From assembly GCF_024256385.1 (NCBI RefSeq), contig NZ_JAMLFW010000004.1:62001-126000 (forward strand): 64,000 nucleotides of DNA. Direction: 5' to 3'. The stretch comes from Anatilimnocola floriformis (GTDB lineage: Bacteria; Planctomycetota; Planctomycetia; Pirellulales; Pirellulaceae). The notes beneath the pieces are model-generated. The model was not told where the DNA came from. It made no database searches and saw only the letters and a list, made by a program, of their open reading frames with translations. The position numbers and the translations under genes are program-made. Below, piece by piece: positions 51,159-61,780 of the stretch; position 1 is the first letter of the stretch, and each line of letters opens with the position of its first letter.

Positions 51159-52079
51159 TTAGCGATATTCCTGGCTGATTACGAAGAACTCGTATTTGCC
51201 GGCTGCCTGCCGGACGCCGAAGATGGTGCGGCGGATTTCGATGATCCGCCGCTGACCTTTTTGGATGTTCTCGAGTAGCAGCAGCTTGTCGTAAGTTTCC
51301 TGGCTGTAGAACTGAAAGACGACTTTGCCGCTCGGATCGACTCCCGCTTTTTGCACCAGCTTGCGATCGGCGTCGCGGAGGGCGCCGCTGCGATGCATGA
51401 ACCGCAGCCGCTTCTCTTTTTTCGGATCGCCGGTGCGGACAGTCGGTTTGCTGGTCGCGACATTGGTGACGTAAGTCACCACCGGGCTGCCGCCGCCGGC
51501 GAGGGCGAGTTCGATTTTAAAGAAATCGAGCTGGCGGGCGTACTCGTCGATGGTTGGAGCATTGAGCCGGACTTCCCAGCGTTCCCACGAGGGAATACCG
51601 TCGCTCGTGCCAGGGCCACCGGGGCCAGGGCCGCGGCCATCGCCCTGGCCGGTTCCTTCGCCGTTGCCGGACGAGGAACTCATTTCGCCGAGCGTCAGTT
51701 CGGCCATCACTTCGGGCTGGGCGGCTGCCAGGGAAATGGCGTCGAGCGATTCTTCGACCTTGGCTTCGGCTGTGGGAGGAATTTCGTCGGTCGAGGGCTC
51801 TTCGAATTCTTCATCGACAACCCGCTCGCCGCCGCCGCTGCCTTTGCCACCACCGCCGACGTCTTCCAGCACCATGACGGCGACGGGAGGCGTGGGAATA
51901 TAGACGCGGCTGGACCACCAGACGATGAACATCAGCCCGACCACGGCGCCGAAACCGGTGAGCACGGAAATAAGCAAGCCCGAGACCTGATCGTAGGCCG
52001 ACACCCCCATGACCATGTCTTTACGGCGCGGGGGCGGCGATTGTTTTTGGATCTGCGGATTTTCGGTGATCGTTGCCAT
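51159..52079 (-). CDS. Membrane-anchored hypothetical protein (306 aa)
   Basis: A short cytoplasmic Pro-rich N-terminus precedes one transmembrane helix (about 32-58, 'GLLISVLTGFGAVVGLMFIVWW'), an acidic and Gly-rich linker ('GGGGKGSGGGERVVDEEFEEP') and a C-terminal domain (about 165-306) with 'WEVRLNAPTIDEYARQLDFFKIELAL' split over two elements. A helix-linker-domain layout like TonB/TolA-type or secretion-related envelope proteins, but no signature motif. Unknown function. Confidence 0.6.
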   Translation of the reverse strand: MATITENPQIQKQSPPPRRKDMVMGVSAYDQVSGLLISVLTGFGAVVGLMFIVWWSSRVYIPTPPVAVMVLEDVGGGGKGSGGGERVVDEEFEEPSTDEIPPTAEAKVEESLDAISLAAAQPEVMAELTLGEMSSSSGNGEGTGQGDGRGPGPGGPGTSDGIPSWERWEVRLNAPTIDEYARQLDFFKIELALAGGGSPVVTYVTNVATSKPTVRTGDPKKEKRLRFMHRSGALRDADRKLVQKAGVDPSGKVVFQFYSQETYDKLLLLENIQKGQRRIIEIRRTIFGVRQAAGKYEFFVISQEYR

Positions 52080-52119
52080 GAACCGATTCTGATGGAGAGC
52101 GGCGGAAAAAGCAAATTGG

Positions 52120-52200
52120 GAGGGGACTGGGAACTCGGGGGCTGGGGGAAATGCGAATGCGGATACAGATGCTGTTCCCTAGTCCCTAGTCCCTAGCCCC
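52120..52200. repeat. Inverted intergenic repeat (CCCTAGT type)
   Basis: Left arm GGGGACTGGGAACTCGGGGGCTGGGG (about 52122-52147, listed here as GGGGACTGGG and GGGGGCTGGGG words) pairs loosely with tandem CCCTAGT units at 52175-52200. It extends into the 3' end of the gene at 52193. Similar in style to the element at 44605. Confidence 0.45.
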
Positions 52201-53308
52201 GCAGCGCAGCTGCCAGATGCTGTATGAAGGCCAGGTTGTCGCATTGCAGGTACTGCATTTGGCCGCCCATGCGGGAGTAGCTTTTGCAGAAACGGAGATA
52301 GTAAGCCGGGTTGGTCTTTGGCGGTTCGCCTTGTTTCCAATCCCAGTTGCCGCCGTCCTGCAGATCGACCACGTAGATGCCGAGGTCGCTGATCACCGGC
52401 TGGCCGGCTTGCAGACGGAGGTTGTTCACGCAGCTGATGCTCTTTTCGAACACCTGAGGGCCCATGATCGCGCTGCCGACGGAGAGGAGGACGCCCCCTT
52501 CGAGATTCGCGACGCTGCCGCAGAAGAGCTTGAAATCGAGCTCGCCGCCGCGACCGATCACGCTGCCGCTGAAGATCGGATGATTGGCGATGATGTCGTA
52601 ACCGATGCCCGGATGTACCGTCAGCGGCACGCCGTGCTTGTAAGCACTGCCGAGAATCGAGGCTCGCTTGTGCGGATGCTTCACGTCGATGCGGCCGGCC
52701 GGGAGTTGCTGCGTGAGCATCGCTTGCAGCAGATCGGCCCGCGCTGCAGTGAGTGGATGAGCGGGTTCGTTATGAATCAGTTCGCGGAGCTCATTCACCG
52801 ACGGCAGGGTCACGCCGTCTTCATGAATCAACCTGCCGAGGGCACGGCCGTAGCCGAGGCCATCGAGCGCGCCGGCCATGAGAGCGACGTGAATGTTGAG
52901 GGCCGTTTCGTGCCACGTACCGAACTTGCCGCCAGCGACGCCCATCTCAACGCTTTCGGTCGACGCGCCGAACCAGGCATATTCCCAGTCGTGAATCGTC
53001 CCCGCGCCGTTAGTGGCGAGATGCGTGAGGTAGCCTTGCCCCATCAGCTCATCGAGCAGCAGAGCAGCGCCATTGCGGAGCAAGTGAGCGCCATAGACCA
53101 GCATCACACTGCGGCCGTTGTCGCGAGCTGCTCGGACTTTTTTGGCGCACTCCTGAATAACGGCAGCTTGGGCTGGATCACGCAGCGGTCGAGGCGGCGC
53201 GGCGGGCGCGATGAGAATATCCTCAACGCGCGTCAGGCTTTGCCTTTCGGCGAGGGGATAAACCTGGAGCTTGGCGAGATCGAGAGGTGCGACAGGTGTG
53301 CGTTTCAT
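52193..53308 (-). CDS. Conserved protein, possibly deoxyhypusine-synthase-like
   Basis: 371 aa, no signal peptide. The Rossmann-like part has 'GRSVMLVYGAHLLRNGAALLLDELM', 'LTHLATNGAGTIHDWEYAWFGASTE' and 'VTVHPGIGYDII'-type wording, then 'GGVLLSVGSAIMGPQVFEKS' and 'QPVISDLGIYVVDLQDGG'. The 'THxATNGAGxIHDxE' block recalls deoxyhypusine-synthase-like bacterial proteins that act as homospermidine-type enzymes, but the catalytic Lys is not obvious to me. Family assignment is tentative. Confidence 0.55.
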   Translation of the reverse strand: MKRTPVAPLDLAKLQVYPLAERQSLTRVEDILIAPAAPPRPLRDPAQAAVIQECAKKVRAARDNGRSVMLVYGAHLLRNGAALLLDELMGQGYLTHLATNGAGTIHDWEYAWFGASTESVEMGVAGGKFGTWHETALNIHVALMAGALDGLGYGRALGRLIHEDGVTLPSVNELRELIHNEPAHPLTAARADLLQAMLTQQLPAGRIDVKHPHKRASILGSAYKHGVPLTVHPGIGYDIIANHPIFSGSVIGRGGELDFKLFCGSVANLEGGVLLSVGSAIMGPQVFEKSISCVNNLRLQAGQPVISDLGIYVVDLQDGGNWDWKQGEPPKTNPAYYLRFCKSYSRMGGQMQYLQCDNLAFIQHLAAALRG

Positions 53309-53411
53309 CGGCGATAGCCTACTGTGGCTTTTCGCCGCATGAAAGTAGCTGAATTCGCCAGAATTCAGCTGGTGACGTCTGTTTGCCTGGTTTGAATTCA
53401 GCTACTTGGAC

Positions 53412-54407
53412 TTACTGCGTGATTTTGGTCAGCGTGAGGGCGTCACGGCTCTTTTGAGCGCGGATTTGGCCCGGCAAATCAAAGGTTTGATTCGGTGCTT
53501 CAGAAACGAGTGCCGCGGCTAGCGATTGCCATTCGCCGAGCCCCATTTGCTGCAGCGGCCAACGTTGCTCCTTCCAGACGAGGATCAGCATTTCGCGCAC
53601 GAGATGCAGAGGCTGATCGCGGAGCAAAGAAGCGTCGATGGCGATGCCATTCGGACTATTGCGAACGGCTTGCTGCATGAGTTCTTCGGCCCGCTGTTCG
53701 ATCACCTGCTGAGCATCGCCGGCGAGTTGGCCGAGGCGGAGGAGGGCTTCGCGGACGTTGGAGTTGTACTGCGCGGCGAGTTGCGGCAGCAGGGCGTGGC
53801 GAATGCGGTTGCGGGTGAAGCTCGGATCCTCGTTGCTTTCGTCCAAACGAAACGTTTGCTGCCGGGCGGCGAGATACTCGACGACATCGGCCCGACTGAA
53901 GTCGAGCAACGGTCGAATGAGAGTGACGGCGGGGCTGAGCAAGCGAACTCGCGGAATGCCGGCGAGCCCGGCGAGGCCCGTACCGCGGATCACACGATGG
54001 AGCACAGTCTCGGCCTGGTCGTCGGCTGTGTGGGCCGTCGCCACGTAGCGGGCTCCAGACTTCTCAGCCGTCTTCAGCAGGAACGCATAGCGGGCAGTTC
54101 GGGCGGCCGCTTCCACGCCATCGCCGCCCGATTGCTCGAGCGGTTGATCGGTAACGCCGATCTCGCAGGGCAAGCCGAGCTGCCTGGCCAATTCCTGCAC
54201 AAACCGCGCGTCATCTTCGCCAGCGGCACGGAGCCGATGGTTGAAATGGGCAACGATCAACTTCCCCGGCGCGGCCTGCTCGCGCAGCTCAGACATAGCG
54301 CATGCCAGCGACACGCTATCGGCCCCGCCCGAAACGGCAACGACGACAGACACATCTCGCCACGCTTCAACGGGCCAGGCGATTTTCAGGCGAGCGAGGA
54401 AATCCAT
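53412..54407 (-). CDS. tilS: tRNA(Ile)-lysidine synthase
   Basis: 331 aa from the ATG at 54407 (MDFLARLKIAWP); an ATG at 54473 is also open. The PP-loop 'SGGADS' (26-31) binds ATP. 'LIVAHFNHRLRAAGEDDARFV', 'GDGVEAAARTARYAFL', 'TAHTADDQAETVLHRVIRGTG' and 'IRPLLDFSRADVVEYL' are the TilS blocks. It makes lysidine at C34 of tRNA-Ile(CAU) so that it reads AUA; essential in most bacteria. Confidence 0.93.
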   Translation of the reverse strand: MDFLARLKIAWPVEAWRDVSVVVAVSGGADSVSLACAMSELREQAAPGKLIVAHFNHRLRAAGEDDARFVQELARQLGLPCEIGVTDQPLEQSGGDGVEAAARTARYAFLLKTAEKSGARYVATAHTADDQAETVLHRVIRGTGLAGLAGIPRVRLLSPAVTLIRPLLDFSRADVVEYLAARQQTFRLDESNEDPSFTRNRIRHALLPQLAAQYNSNVREALLRLGQLAGDAQQVIEQRAEELMQQAVRNSPNGIAIDASLLRDQPLHLVREMLILVWKEQRWPLQQMGLGEWQSLAAALVSEAPNQTFDLPGQIRAQKSRDALTLTKITQ

Positions 54408-55199
54408 GGAGCGCGATCGAGCGTTGGGGCGATGAGTTGAAAGGGTGATCGGGGCCTGCATCTTCCTCTTCAACCCTTCCTCTCTTCAACCCTTCATCCC
54501 TCGCTAAACCCCCATTCTTGCGATTCGTTAAGACTCTGCTAACATGCTACCAGTGTTGTGAAAAGCGACATTGGGTTCGCTTTTTCCACCTAATGGGCAA
54601 TTTAAACTGGTTGATGGTGTAAGCTCGCTTCGAACGGAGCGGGCAAGCGTTTTGACGTTTGAATTTTCGGTTGTTGCGTAAGGTCGACGGTCAGGCCCAG
54701 TGGGCTCGAAGCGTCGGCAGATGGTTGGTCGCTTGGCCAGCTGACGCAAGTCGCTGGTCGAAGGTTGCGTGCGTTATGGAGTTTGTCGCGATTGTCTGGC
54801 ATTGGCTGTGCGCCTGCCTTCGTTGTTCGCCACAGGGCGAGCGCGTGGTGCTGCCGCAGTCGGTCGCCAGTCTGCTTCCCTGCCGAACCACACGGATCGG
54901 TCTGCGTGAAGCGGGCATGCGCGAATGGATTACCGCGGTCGGCTGGTGGTTTGGCCAGAGTAGATCGGCGGTTCCGGTTCGTGTCGCTTTGAAATTTTTG
55001 CCGGCAACAAAACAGACTCCACCTCTCACTCGCAACCGCGGCCTGCATGGTTGCCGGGCAATCGCCTGGCAGCTCGGTCGGTAACTCATCGAGTTTGGTT
55101 CTCGTCATAACGTTTGTTCGTTCGCCGGGCTGACGACGCAGGCAGGTCGTCGGTTCCTCGTTGCGTTCTTGCGCTCCGCCAGAGAATAGCGGAGGCGTT
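54408..55199. other. 790-bp gap upstream of rny
   Basis: Near tilS there are CTTCAACCCTTC direct repeats (about 54468-54500). The stretch 54600-55090 is open in several frames but none is convincing. It contains many short inverted repeats and could encode a structured RNA or a long leader; I recognise no known RNA family. Promoters for tilS and rny should lie here. Confidence 0.4.
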
Positions 55200-56753
55200 G
55201 TGGTTCATCCGATCTGGATTGGCGTGGCGGCAGTGGTCGCGGCGCTGTTGATGTGGGGCGCTGTCAAGTTTCTCGATCGACTACGCAAAGTCGATGCCGA
55301 AAATCAGGCCAAGGAGATTCTCGATCGCGCCTCGCGCGATGCTGGCAACAAAGTCAAAGAAGCCGAGCTCGCGATTAAGGAGCGGGAGCTGGTCTCGAAG
55401 CAGGAGACCGAGAAGGCACTCAATAAGAGTCGCGATGAGCTCCGCGAGCGCGAGCGAACCATCGAGAAGCGGCAAGAGACCCTGCAGCAACAGGGCGACG
55501 ACCTGCGAAAACAAGAGCGGATTGTCGAAACCACCCAACGTCGCCTGGCCGAACGGCTTGAGGATGCCAGCCGTCGCAACGAAGAGCTCGGCAAGATGGT
55601 CGATGCCCAGCGGCAGACGTTGCATAACCTTAGTGGTCTCTCGCCCGGCGAAGCCACCAAGCGGTTGCTCGATACGCTGGAAAATGAACTGCAGAGCGAA
55701 CTCGGCAGCATCGTGCTGCGTCACGAACGGCGTGTTCAAGAGCAGGTTGAACAAAAATCGCGCGACATCATCCTCACGGCGATTCAGCGTTATGCTTCGG
55801 CCCACACCGCCGAGAGCACGACGAGCACGGTCGACATTCCCAACGACGAAATGAAGGGCCGCATCATCGGCCGCGAAGGTCGCAATATTCGCGCCTTCGA
55901 AAAAGCCACCGGCGTCGATGTGATCATCGACGATACTCCCGGCGTGGTGATCGTCAGCGGCTTTGACCCAGTTCGCCGCGAAGTGGCTCGGCAGTCGCTG
56001 GCCAAGCTCATTGCCGACGGCCGGATTCATCCGTCGCGGATCGAAGAGATCGCCGCCGAGACGACCAAGGAAATCGAGTCGTTCATTCAGAAGAAGGGCG
56101 AAGAAGCTGCCGAAGAAGTCGGCGCACATGGTTTGCATCCGCGCGTGCTCTACATGCTCGGCCGGTTGCACTTCCGAACCAGCTACAGCCAGAACGTGCT
56201 GCGGCACAGCGTCGAAGTGGCATTCCTCTCCGGCCTGCTCGCCGAAATGGTCGGCCTCGACGGCACACTGGCCCGTCGCGCGGGCCTGCTCCACGACATC
56301 GGCAAAGCCGCCGATCACGAGCTCGAAGGTGGCCATCCCAAGATCGGCGCCGACCTGCTCAAGCGTCACAACGAAAAGGTGGAAATCGTCCACGCCGCGT
56401 TCGGCCACCACGATGAAATCGTGACGGAGTATCCGTACACGATGCTCGTCGCGACTGCCGATGCCTGCAGCGCTTCGCGCCCTGGTGCTCGCCGCGAATC
56501 GCTCGAGCGGTACATCAAGCGGATGGAAGAACTCGAATCGATCGCCTGCGGCTTCCCTGGCGTCGAACAAGCTTTTGCCATTCAAGCGGGGCGCGAACTA
56601 CGCGTGCTCGCCAGCTCGCGCGATACGGATGACACCAAGGCAGCGAAGCTGTGTCGCGACATTGCCAAGGCCTTTGAGGAACAGCTGACGTATCCGGGTG
56701 AGATCAAGGTCACCGTGGTGCGGGAGTCGCGGTTTATTGAGGTGGCGCGGTAA
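55200..56753 (+). CDS. rny: Ribonuclease Y
   Basis: 517 aa from a GTG at 55200 with GGAGG upstream (a TTG at 55161 is also open); usual RNase Y length is about 520. An N-terminal membrane anchor (about 3-22) precedes a long coiled coil rich in Glu/Arg/Gln (about 30-180), a KH domain with '[15 protein letters not shown]', and an HD domain with '[10 protein letters not shown]' and '[10 protein letters not shown]'. It starts mRNA decay at the membrane. The YmdB-type gene follows, a pairing known from Firmicutes. Confidence 0.95.
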   Translation: MVHPIWIGVAAVVAALLMWGAVKFLDRLRKVDAENQAKEILDRASRDAGNKVKEAELAIKERELVSKQETEKALNKSRDELRERERTIEKRQETLQQQGDDLRKQERIVETTQRRLAERLEDASRRNEELGKMVDAQRQTLHNLSGLSPGEATKRLLDTLENELQSELGSIVLRHERRVQEQVEQKSRDIILTAIQRYASAHTAESTTSTVDIPNDEMKGRIIGREGRNIRAFEKATGVDVIIDDTPGVVIVSGFDPVRREVARQSLAKLIADGRIHPSRIEEIAAETTKEIESFIQKKGEEAAEEVGAHGLHPRVLYMLGRLHFRTSYSQNVLRHSVEVAFLSGLLAEMVGLDGTLARRAGLLHDIGKAADHELEGGHPKIGADLLKRHNEKVEIVHAAFGHHDEIVTEYPYTMLVATADACSASRPGARRESLERYIKRMEELESIACGFPGVEQAFAIQAGRELRVLASSRDTDDTKAAKLCRDIAKAFEEQLTYPGEIKVTVVRESRFIEVAR

Positions 56754-56763
56754 AAGAGCATTT

Positions 56764-56877
56764 TGTCCCCTCGCCCCGGTAGTCCGGGGAGAGGGTTAGG
56801 GTGAGGGGCCGAATCGGGTACACTCGCTGCTCAGCCCCTCACCCCGGCCCTCTCCCCGGAGTACCGGGGCGAGGGAG
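56764..56877. repeat. Intergenic inverted repeat (CCCCTCGCCCCGG type)
   Basis: Two arms (about 56764-56807 and 56836-56877) read as CCCTCGCCCCGG...GGGTGAGGGG and its inverse. The same element recurs at 61617-61749. It is a REP-like family common in planctomycete intergenic DNA, here between rny and the YmdB-type gene. Confidence 0.7.
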
Positions 56878-56900
56878 AAAGAAGACTGGAGCGGGGCAAA

Positions 56901-57692
56901 ATGCGAATCCTCCTCATCGGCGATATCGTTGGCAAACCGGGTGTGCGTGTCGTTACAACGGCCCTCGCCGGGTTACGGCAACGCGAGCAGCTTGATCTGG
57001 TCATCGCCAATGCCGAGAACGCGCTCGATGGGAGCGGCCTTAGTCCCACGATTTATAAGAAGTTGATCGCCGCCGGCGTCGATGGCATTACGCTCGGTGA
57101 TCACATTTATCGCCGCAACGAAATCGCCAGCGTTCTCAATAGCGAGTCGAACATCGTCAAGCCGGCGAACTATCCCGCCAAAGCGCCGGGGAAAAATTTC
57201 GCCATCATCCAAGCCGCGAGTGGCGAACGGGTCGCGATCATCTCGCTGCTCGGGCGGATTTTCATGAAGCCCGTCGACTGCCCCTTCACGGCGGCTGATC
57301 GAGTGCTCTCCGAAATACCTGCCGAGGTAAAAATCCGCCTCGTCGACTTTCATGCCGAAGCGACCAGCGACAAACAACTGATGGGCCGCTATCTCGATGG
57401 CCGCGTTTCCGCGGTACTGGGCACGCACACGCACGTGACGACAGCCGATGAGCAGATCTTGCCCGGCGGCACGGCGTTTCAGTGTGACATCGGCATGACT
57501 GGCCCGCACGACAGCATTCTTGGCCGTAGAATCGACCGCGTGCTGGAGACTACAATCACTTTTCAACCGACGCAGTTCGATGTCGCGACCGGCGACGTGC
57601 AATTGCACGGCACGATCGTAGATGTCGATTCAGCCACCGGCCGAGCGACGGCGATTCGGCGGATTGTTTTCAACGAAGACCCTGTTAACTGA
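56901..57692 (+). CDS. YmdB-type metallophosphoesterase
   Basis: 263 aa. 'MRILLIGDIVGKPG' (metal Asp at residue 8), 'VIANAENALDGSGLSP', 'DGITLGDHIYRR', 'VDFHAEATSDKQ' and 'VLGTHTHVTTADEQILPGGTAFQCDIGMTG' are the TIGR00282/YmdB blocks in order. The family hydrolyses 2',3'-cyclic nucleotides and affects RNA-linked regulation. Its place after rny fits that. Confidence 0.9.
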   Translation: MRILLIGDIVGKPGVRVVTTALAGLRQREQLDLVIANAENALDGSGLSPTIYKKLIAAGVDGITLGDHIYRRNEIASVLNSESNIVKPANYPAKAPGKNFAIIQAASGERVAIISLLGRIFMKPVDCPFTAADRVLSEIPAEVKIRLVDFHAEATSDKQLMGRYLDGRVSAVLGTHTHVTTADEQILPGGTAFQCDIGMTGPHDSILGRRIDRVLETTITFQPTQFDVATGDVQLHGTIVDVDSATGRATAIRRIVFNEDPVN

Positions 57693-57698
57693 GCTCCC

Positions 57699-58865
57699 AT
57701 GCCAACCCGTTCTTGGACTCTCCTCCACCAAGCCGATAACACTCGCACCGACGAAATCACCATTTCGCCGCAAGATCTGGGCGTCGAAGGTCATTGGAAG
57801 ATCGAAAAACGCACGCTGCACGGCGGCTTGAGCGAAGGGGTCGATGAGATCCGCGTCCACAACGGCCAGCTGTCGTTCTCGATCATTCCCACCCGCGGCA
57901 TGGGCCTGTGGAAGGCTTGGCTGGGCGATCTCGAGATCGGTTGGAAGTCGCCGAACCGCGGGCCGGTCCATCCGCAGTTTGTCGACATGGGCGAACCGAG
58001 CGGACTCGGCTGGCTCGATGGTTTCGATGAGCTGCTCGTGCGCTGCGGTCTCGAAAACAACGGTGCGCCGGAGTTCGACGACAAGACAAACCGCCTGAAA
58101 TATCCGCTGCATGGCCGCATCGCCAATCGGCCGGCCATTCACGTTTCGGTGAGCGTCGATACCGACACGCAAGAGATCAGCGTTCGTGGCATCGTCGAAG
58201 AGACGCGGTTTCACTTCCTCAAGCTGCGAATGGTCACGCAATACACTACGCGGTTCAACGATCATGGCGTGACGATTCACGACGAGATCGAAAACTTCTC
58301 CGCCACGCAGGCCGAGATGCAGATGCTGTATCACGTCAACTTTGGCTTGCCGCTGCTCGACGGCGGCTCGCGCGTGGTGTTGCCGGCGAAGACTATCGTG
58401 CCGCGAAACGAACGGGCCGCGAGTGGCATCAAGACTTGGGACAGCTACCCCGCGCCGCAGCCGGGCTGGGAAGAAATGGTCTACTTCATGGAGCTGCACG
58501 CCGCCGACGACGGCTGGACTCGTGCCCTGCTGAAGAACGCTCACAGCACTCAGGGTGTCAGCCTCATCTTCAATAAACGGCAGCTGCCGTGCTTCAGCCT
58601 GTGGAAGGACACGATGGCTGATGGCGATGGTTACGTCACGGGCCTCGAGCCGGGCACGAATTTTCCCAATCCGCGCAGCTACGAAGGCGAACAAGGACGT
58701 GTCGTGAAGATTGCCGGCGGCAAGCGGGCGGCGTTTCTCGTCACGCTCGAAGTCCATCCCACGGCAAAAGATGTCGCCGATGCGGAAGCTGCCGTGGCCA
58801 AGATCACGGCTGGTCGGCAGGCCCAAGTGTGGGACAAGCCGCAACCGGGCTGGTGCTCGCCTTAA
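57699..58865 (+). CDS. DUF4432 (aldose-1-epimerase-like) protein
   Basis: 388 aa. A galactose-mutarotase-like beta-sandwich signature: 'FSIIPTRGMGLWKAWLGDLEIGW', 'GWLDGFDELLVRCGLENNGAPE', 'YPLHGRIANRPA' and 'LYHVNFGLPLLDGGSR'. DUF4432 proteins are frequent in planctomycetes and are thought to act on sugars. The start follows the YmdB-type stop by 6 nt, so co-transcription is likely. Confidence 0.85.
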   Translation: MPTRSWTLLHQADNTRTDEITISPQDLGVEGHWKIEKRTLHGGLSEGVDEIRVHNGQLSFSIIPTRGMGLWKAWLGDLEIGWKSPNRGPVHPQFVDMGEPSGLGWLDGFDELLVRCGLENNGAPEFDDKTNRLKYPLHGRIANRPAIHVSVSVDTDTQEISVRGIVEETRFHFLKLRMVTQYTTRFNDHGVTIHDEIENFSATQAEMQMLYHVNFGLPLLDGGSRVVLPAKTIVPRNERAASGIKTWDSYPAPQPGWEEMVYFMELHAADDGWTRALLKNAHSTQGVSLIFNKRQLPCFSLWKDTMADGDGYVTGLEPGTNFPNPRSYEGEQGRVVKIAGGKRAAFLVTLEVHPTAKDVADAEAAVAKITAGRQAQVWDKPQPGWCSP

Positions 58866-58901
58866 CGATTTGGAGTTGGCGATTCCTCCGAGGGTCCGTC
58901 C

Positions 58902-60302
<1,401 letters not shown>

Positions 60303-60466
60303 CGTGCGTCTGGGACGACCAGACCTTGACAGCCTGCCCTGGCATCCCTAACATCGGTCGTTTCTCTGCTTAGCAGCCAAGTAAGGCATTTCTTGCCTAT
60401 CTCGGTTTTCAGGCACGAGTTATTGCCACGAGTACGCAGGTTTTTCGCCTGGTTTGAGAGTCTGTC

Positions 60467-60649
60467 ATGGCCGTTCCAAAGCGACGATCGTCGAATTCGC
60501 GGACCCGCAAGCGCCGGTCCCACCACGCCAAAAAGGCGAAGCAACTGTCGTTCTGCCCCAAATGCAGCAACGCCACGCTCCAGCACGTTGTGTGCGAGAA
60601 GTGTGGCTACTACATGGGCCGAGTGATTGTCGAATCCGAAGAGACCTAA
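60467..60649 (+). CDS. rpmF: Ribosomal protein L32
   Basis: 60 aa, 'MAVPKRRSSNSRTRKRRSHH' at the start and the zinc-binding 'CPKCSNATLQHVVCEKCGYYMG' with two Cys-X2-Cys pairs. It is a component of the large ribosomal subunit. It lies 16 nt before fabD, the common link between rpmF and fatty acid genes. Confidence 0.96.
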   Translation: MAVPKRRSSNSRTRKRRSHHAKKAKQLSFCPKCSNATLQHVVCEKCGYYMGRVIVESEET

Positions 60650-60665
60650 CGCGAGTCCACAGGTC

Positions 60666-61577
60666 TTGAGTAAAATCGCCTTATTGTTTCCCGGGCAGGG
60701 TGCACAGGCCGTCGGCATGGGTCGACAATTGGCCGAGTCCTTGCCTGCTGCGCGGTCCCTCTTTGACCGCGCCCAAGCCGTCCTGGGCTACGATCTGGCC
60801 GAAGTCTGCTTCAACGGCCCCGCCGAAAAGCTCGACTCCACCGTCTACAGCCAGCCCGCGCTCTTCGTCTGCAGCCTCGCTGCCCTCGAATCGCTAAAAG
60901 CGACGAAGCCGGAAGTTGCCGCCGAAGCCAAAGCTACCGCTGGCTTGAGCTTGGGTGAATACACCGCGCTCGTCTTTGCCGAAGCGATCACGTTTGAGGA
61001 CGGCTTGAAGCTGGTCGCCGAGCGCGGCAGCGCCATGCAAGCCGCCGCCGACCTCGTTCCCAGTGGCATGGTCAGCGTCCTCGGCCTTGACCTGGACAAG
61101 GTGCAAGCCGTTTGCGACGAAGCTCGCCAACCCGGCGAAGTGCTGCAAATCGCCAATCATTTGTGCCCCGGCAACATCGTGATCAGCGGACACACTTCGG
61201 CCTGTGAGCGAGTCCCCGCCATCGCCGAAAAGGCCGGCGCGATGAAGACCATTCGCTTGTCGGTCGCCGGCGCGTTTCACACGCCGCTGATGGCTCCTGC
61301 CGTGCAACGCCTGACCTCGGCGCTAGCTCATGTGCCGATCAAGCCGCCGCGGATTCCGGTCATCTCGAATGTCGATGCCCTGTCGCACGACGATCCGCAC
61401 GAAATTCGCCACCTGCTGGTGCAGCAAGTCGTCTCGCCCGTTCGCTGGGAAGATTCGATGCGCGTTCTGCTCAACATGGGCGTGACTCCCTTCTGGGAAA
61501 TCGGCCCTGGTCGCGTCCTCCGCGGATTGCTGAAGCGGATTGATCGCAAAGTCGCCGCCGATGGGATTGAGTGCTAA
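60666..61577 (+). CDS. fabD: Malonyl-CoA:ACP transacylase
   Basis: 303 aa from a TTG at 60666, giving the usual opening 'MSKIALLFPGQGAQAVGMGRQ'; an upstream ATG at 60627 lies inside rpmF. Nucleophile Ser95 lies in 'AGLSLGEYTAL', with Leu where His is common (GHSLG). The catalytic His lies in 'VAGAFHTPLM'. It loads malonyl groups onto acyl carrier protein. It is followed by fabG. Confidence 0.93.
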   Translation: MSKIALLFPGQGAQAVGMGRQLAESLPAARSLFDRAQAVLGYDLAEVCFNGPAEKLDSTVYSQPALFVCSLAALESLKATKPEVAAEAKATAGLSLGEYTALVFAEAITFEDGLKLVAERGSAMQAAADLVPSGMVSVLGLDLDKVQAVCDEARQPGEVLQIANHLCPGNIVISGHTSACERVPAIAEKAGAMKTIRLSVAGAFHTPLMAPAVQRLTSALAHVPIKPPRIPVISNVDALSHDDPHEIRHLLVQQVVSPVRWEDSMRVLLNMGVTPFWEIGPGRVLRGLLKRIDRKVAADGIEC

Positions 61578-61616
61578 TTGCTGATGAAAACCATGCACTT
61601 GCGCAGCAAGTGTGGA

Positions 61617-61749
61617 CTCCCTCGCCTCTGTACTCAGGGGAGAGGGCCGGGGTGAGGGGCTGAGCCGCAGCAAACCTTTCCTTCGCTTGCATATCCACCC
61701 GCATTAACCCCTCACCCTAACCCTCTCCCCGGAGTACCGAGGCGAGGGG
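61617..61749. repeat. Intergenic inverted repeat, second copy
   Basis: Same family as 56764-56877: arms CCCTCGCCTC...GGGTGAGGGG (61619-61662) and CCCCTCACCC...GAGGCGAGGGG (61708-61749) separated by about 45 bp. It lies between fabD and fabG, so it would sit within the message if the genes are co-transcribed. Confidence 0.7.
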
Positions 61750-61780
61750 ACCAAACCAAACAAATCCAAGGACAATTGCC

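Noticed and set aside
55281-56585. Leftward 434-aa frame opposite rny
   Set aside because: RNase Y on the plus strand is unambiguous, and the antisense frame has no recognisable domain.
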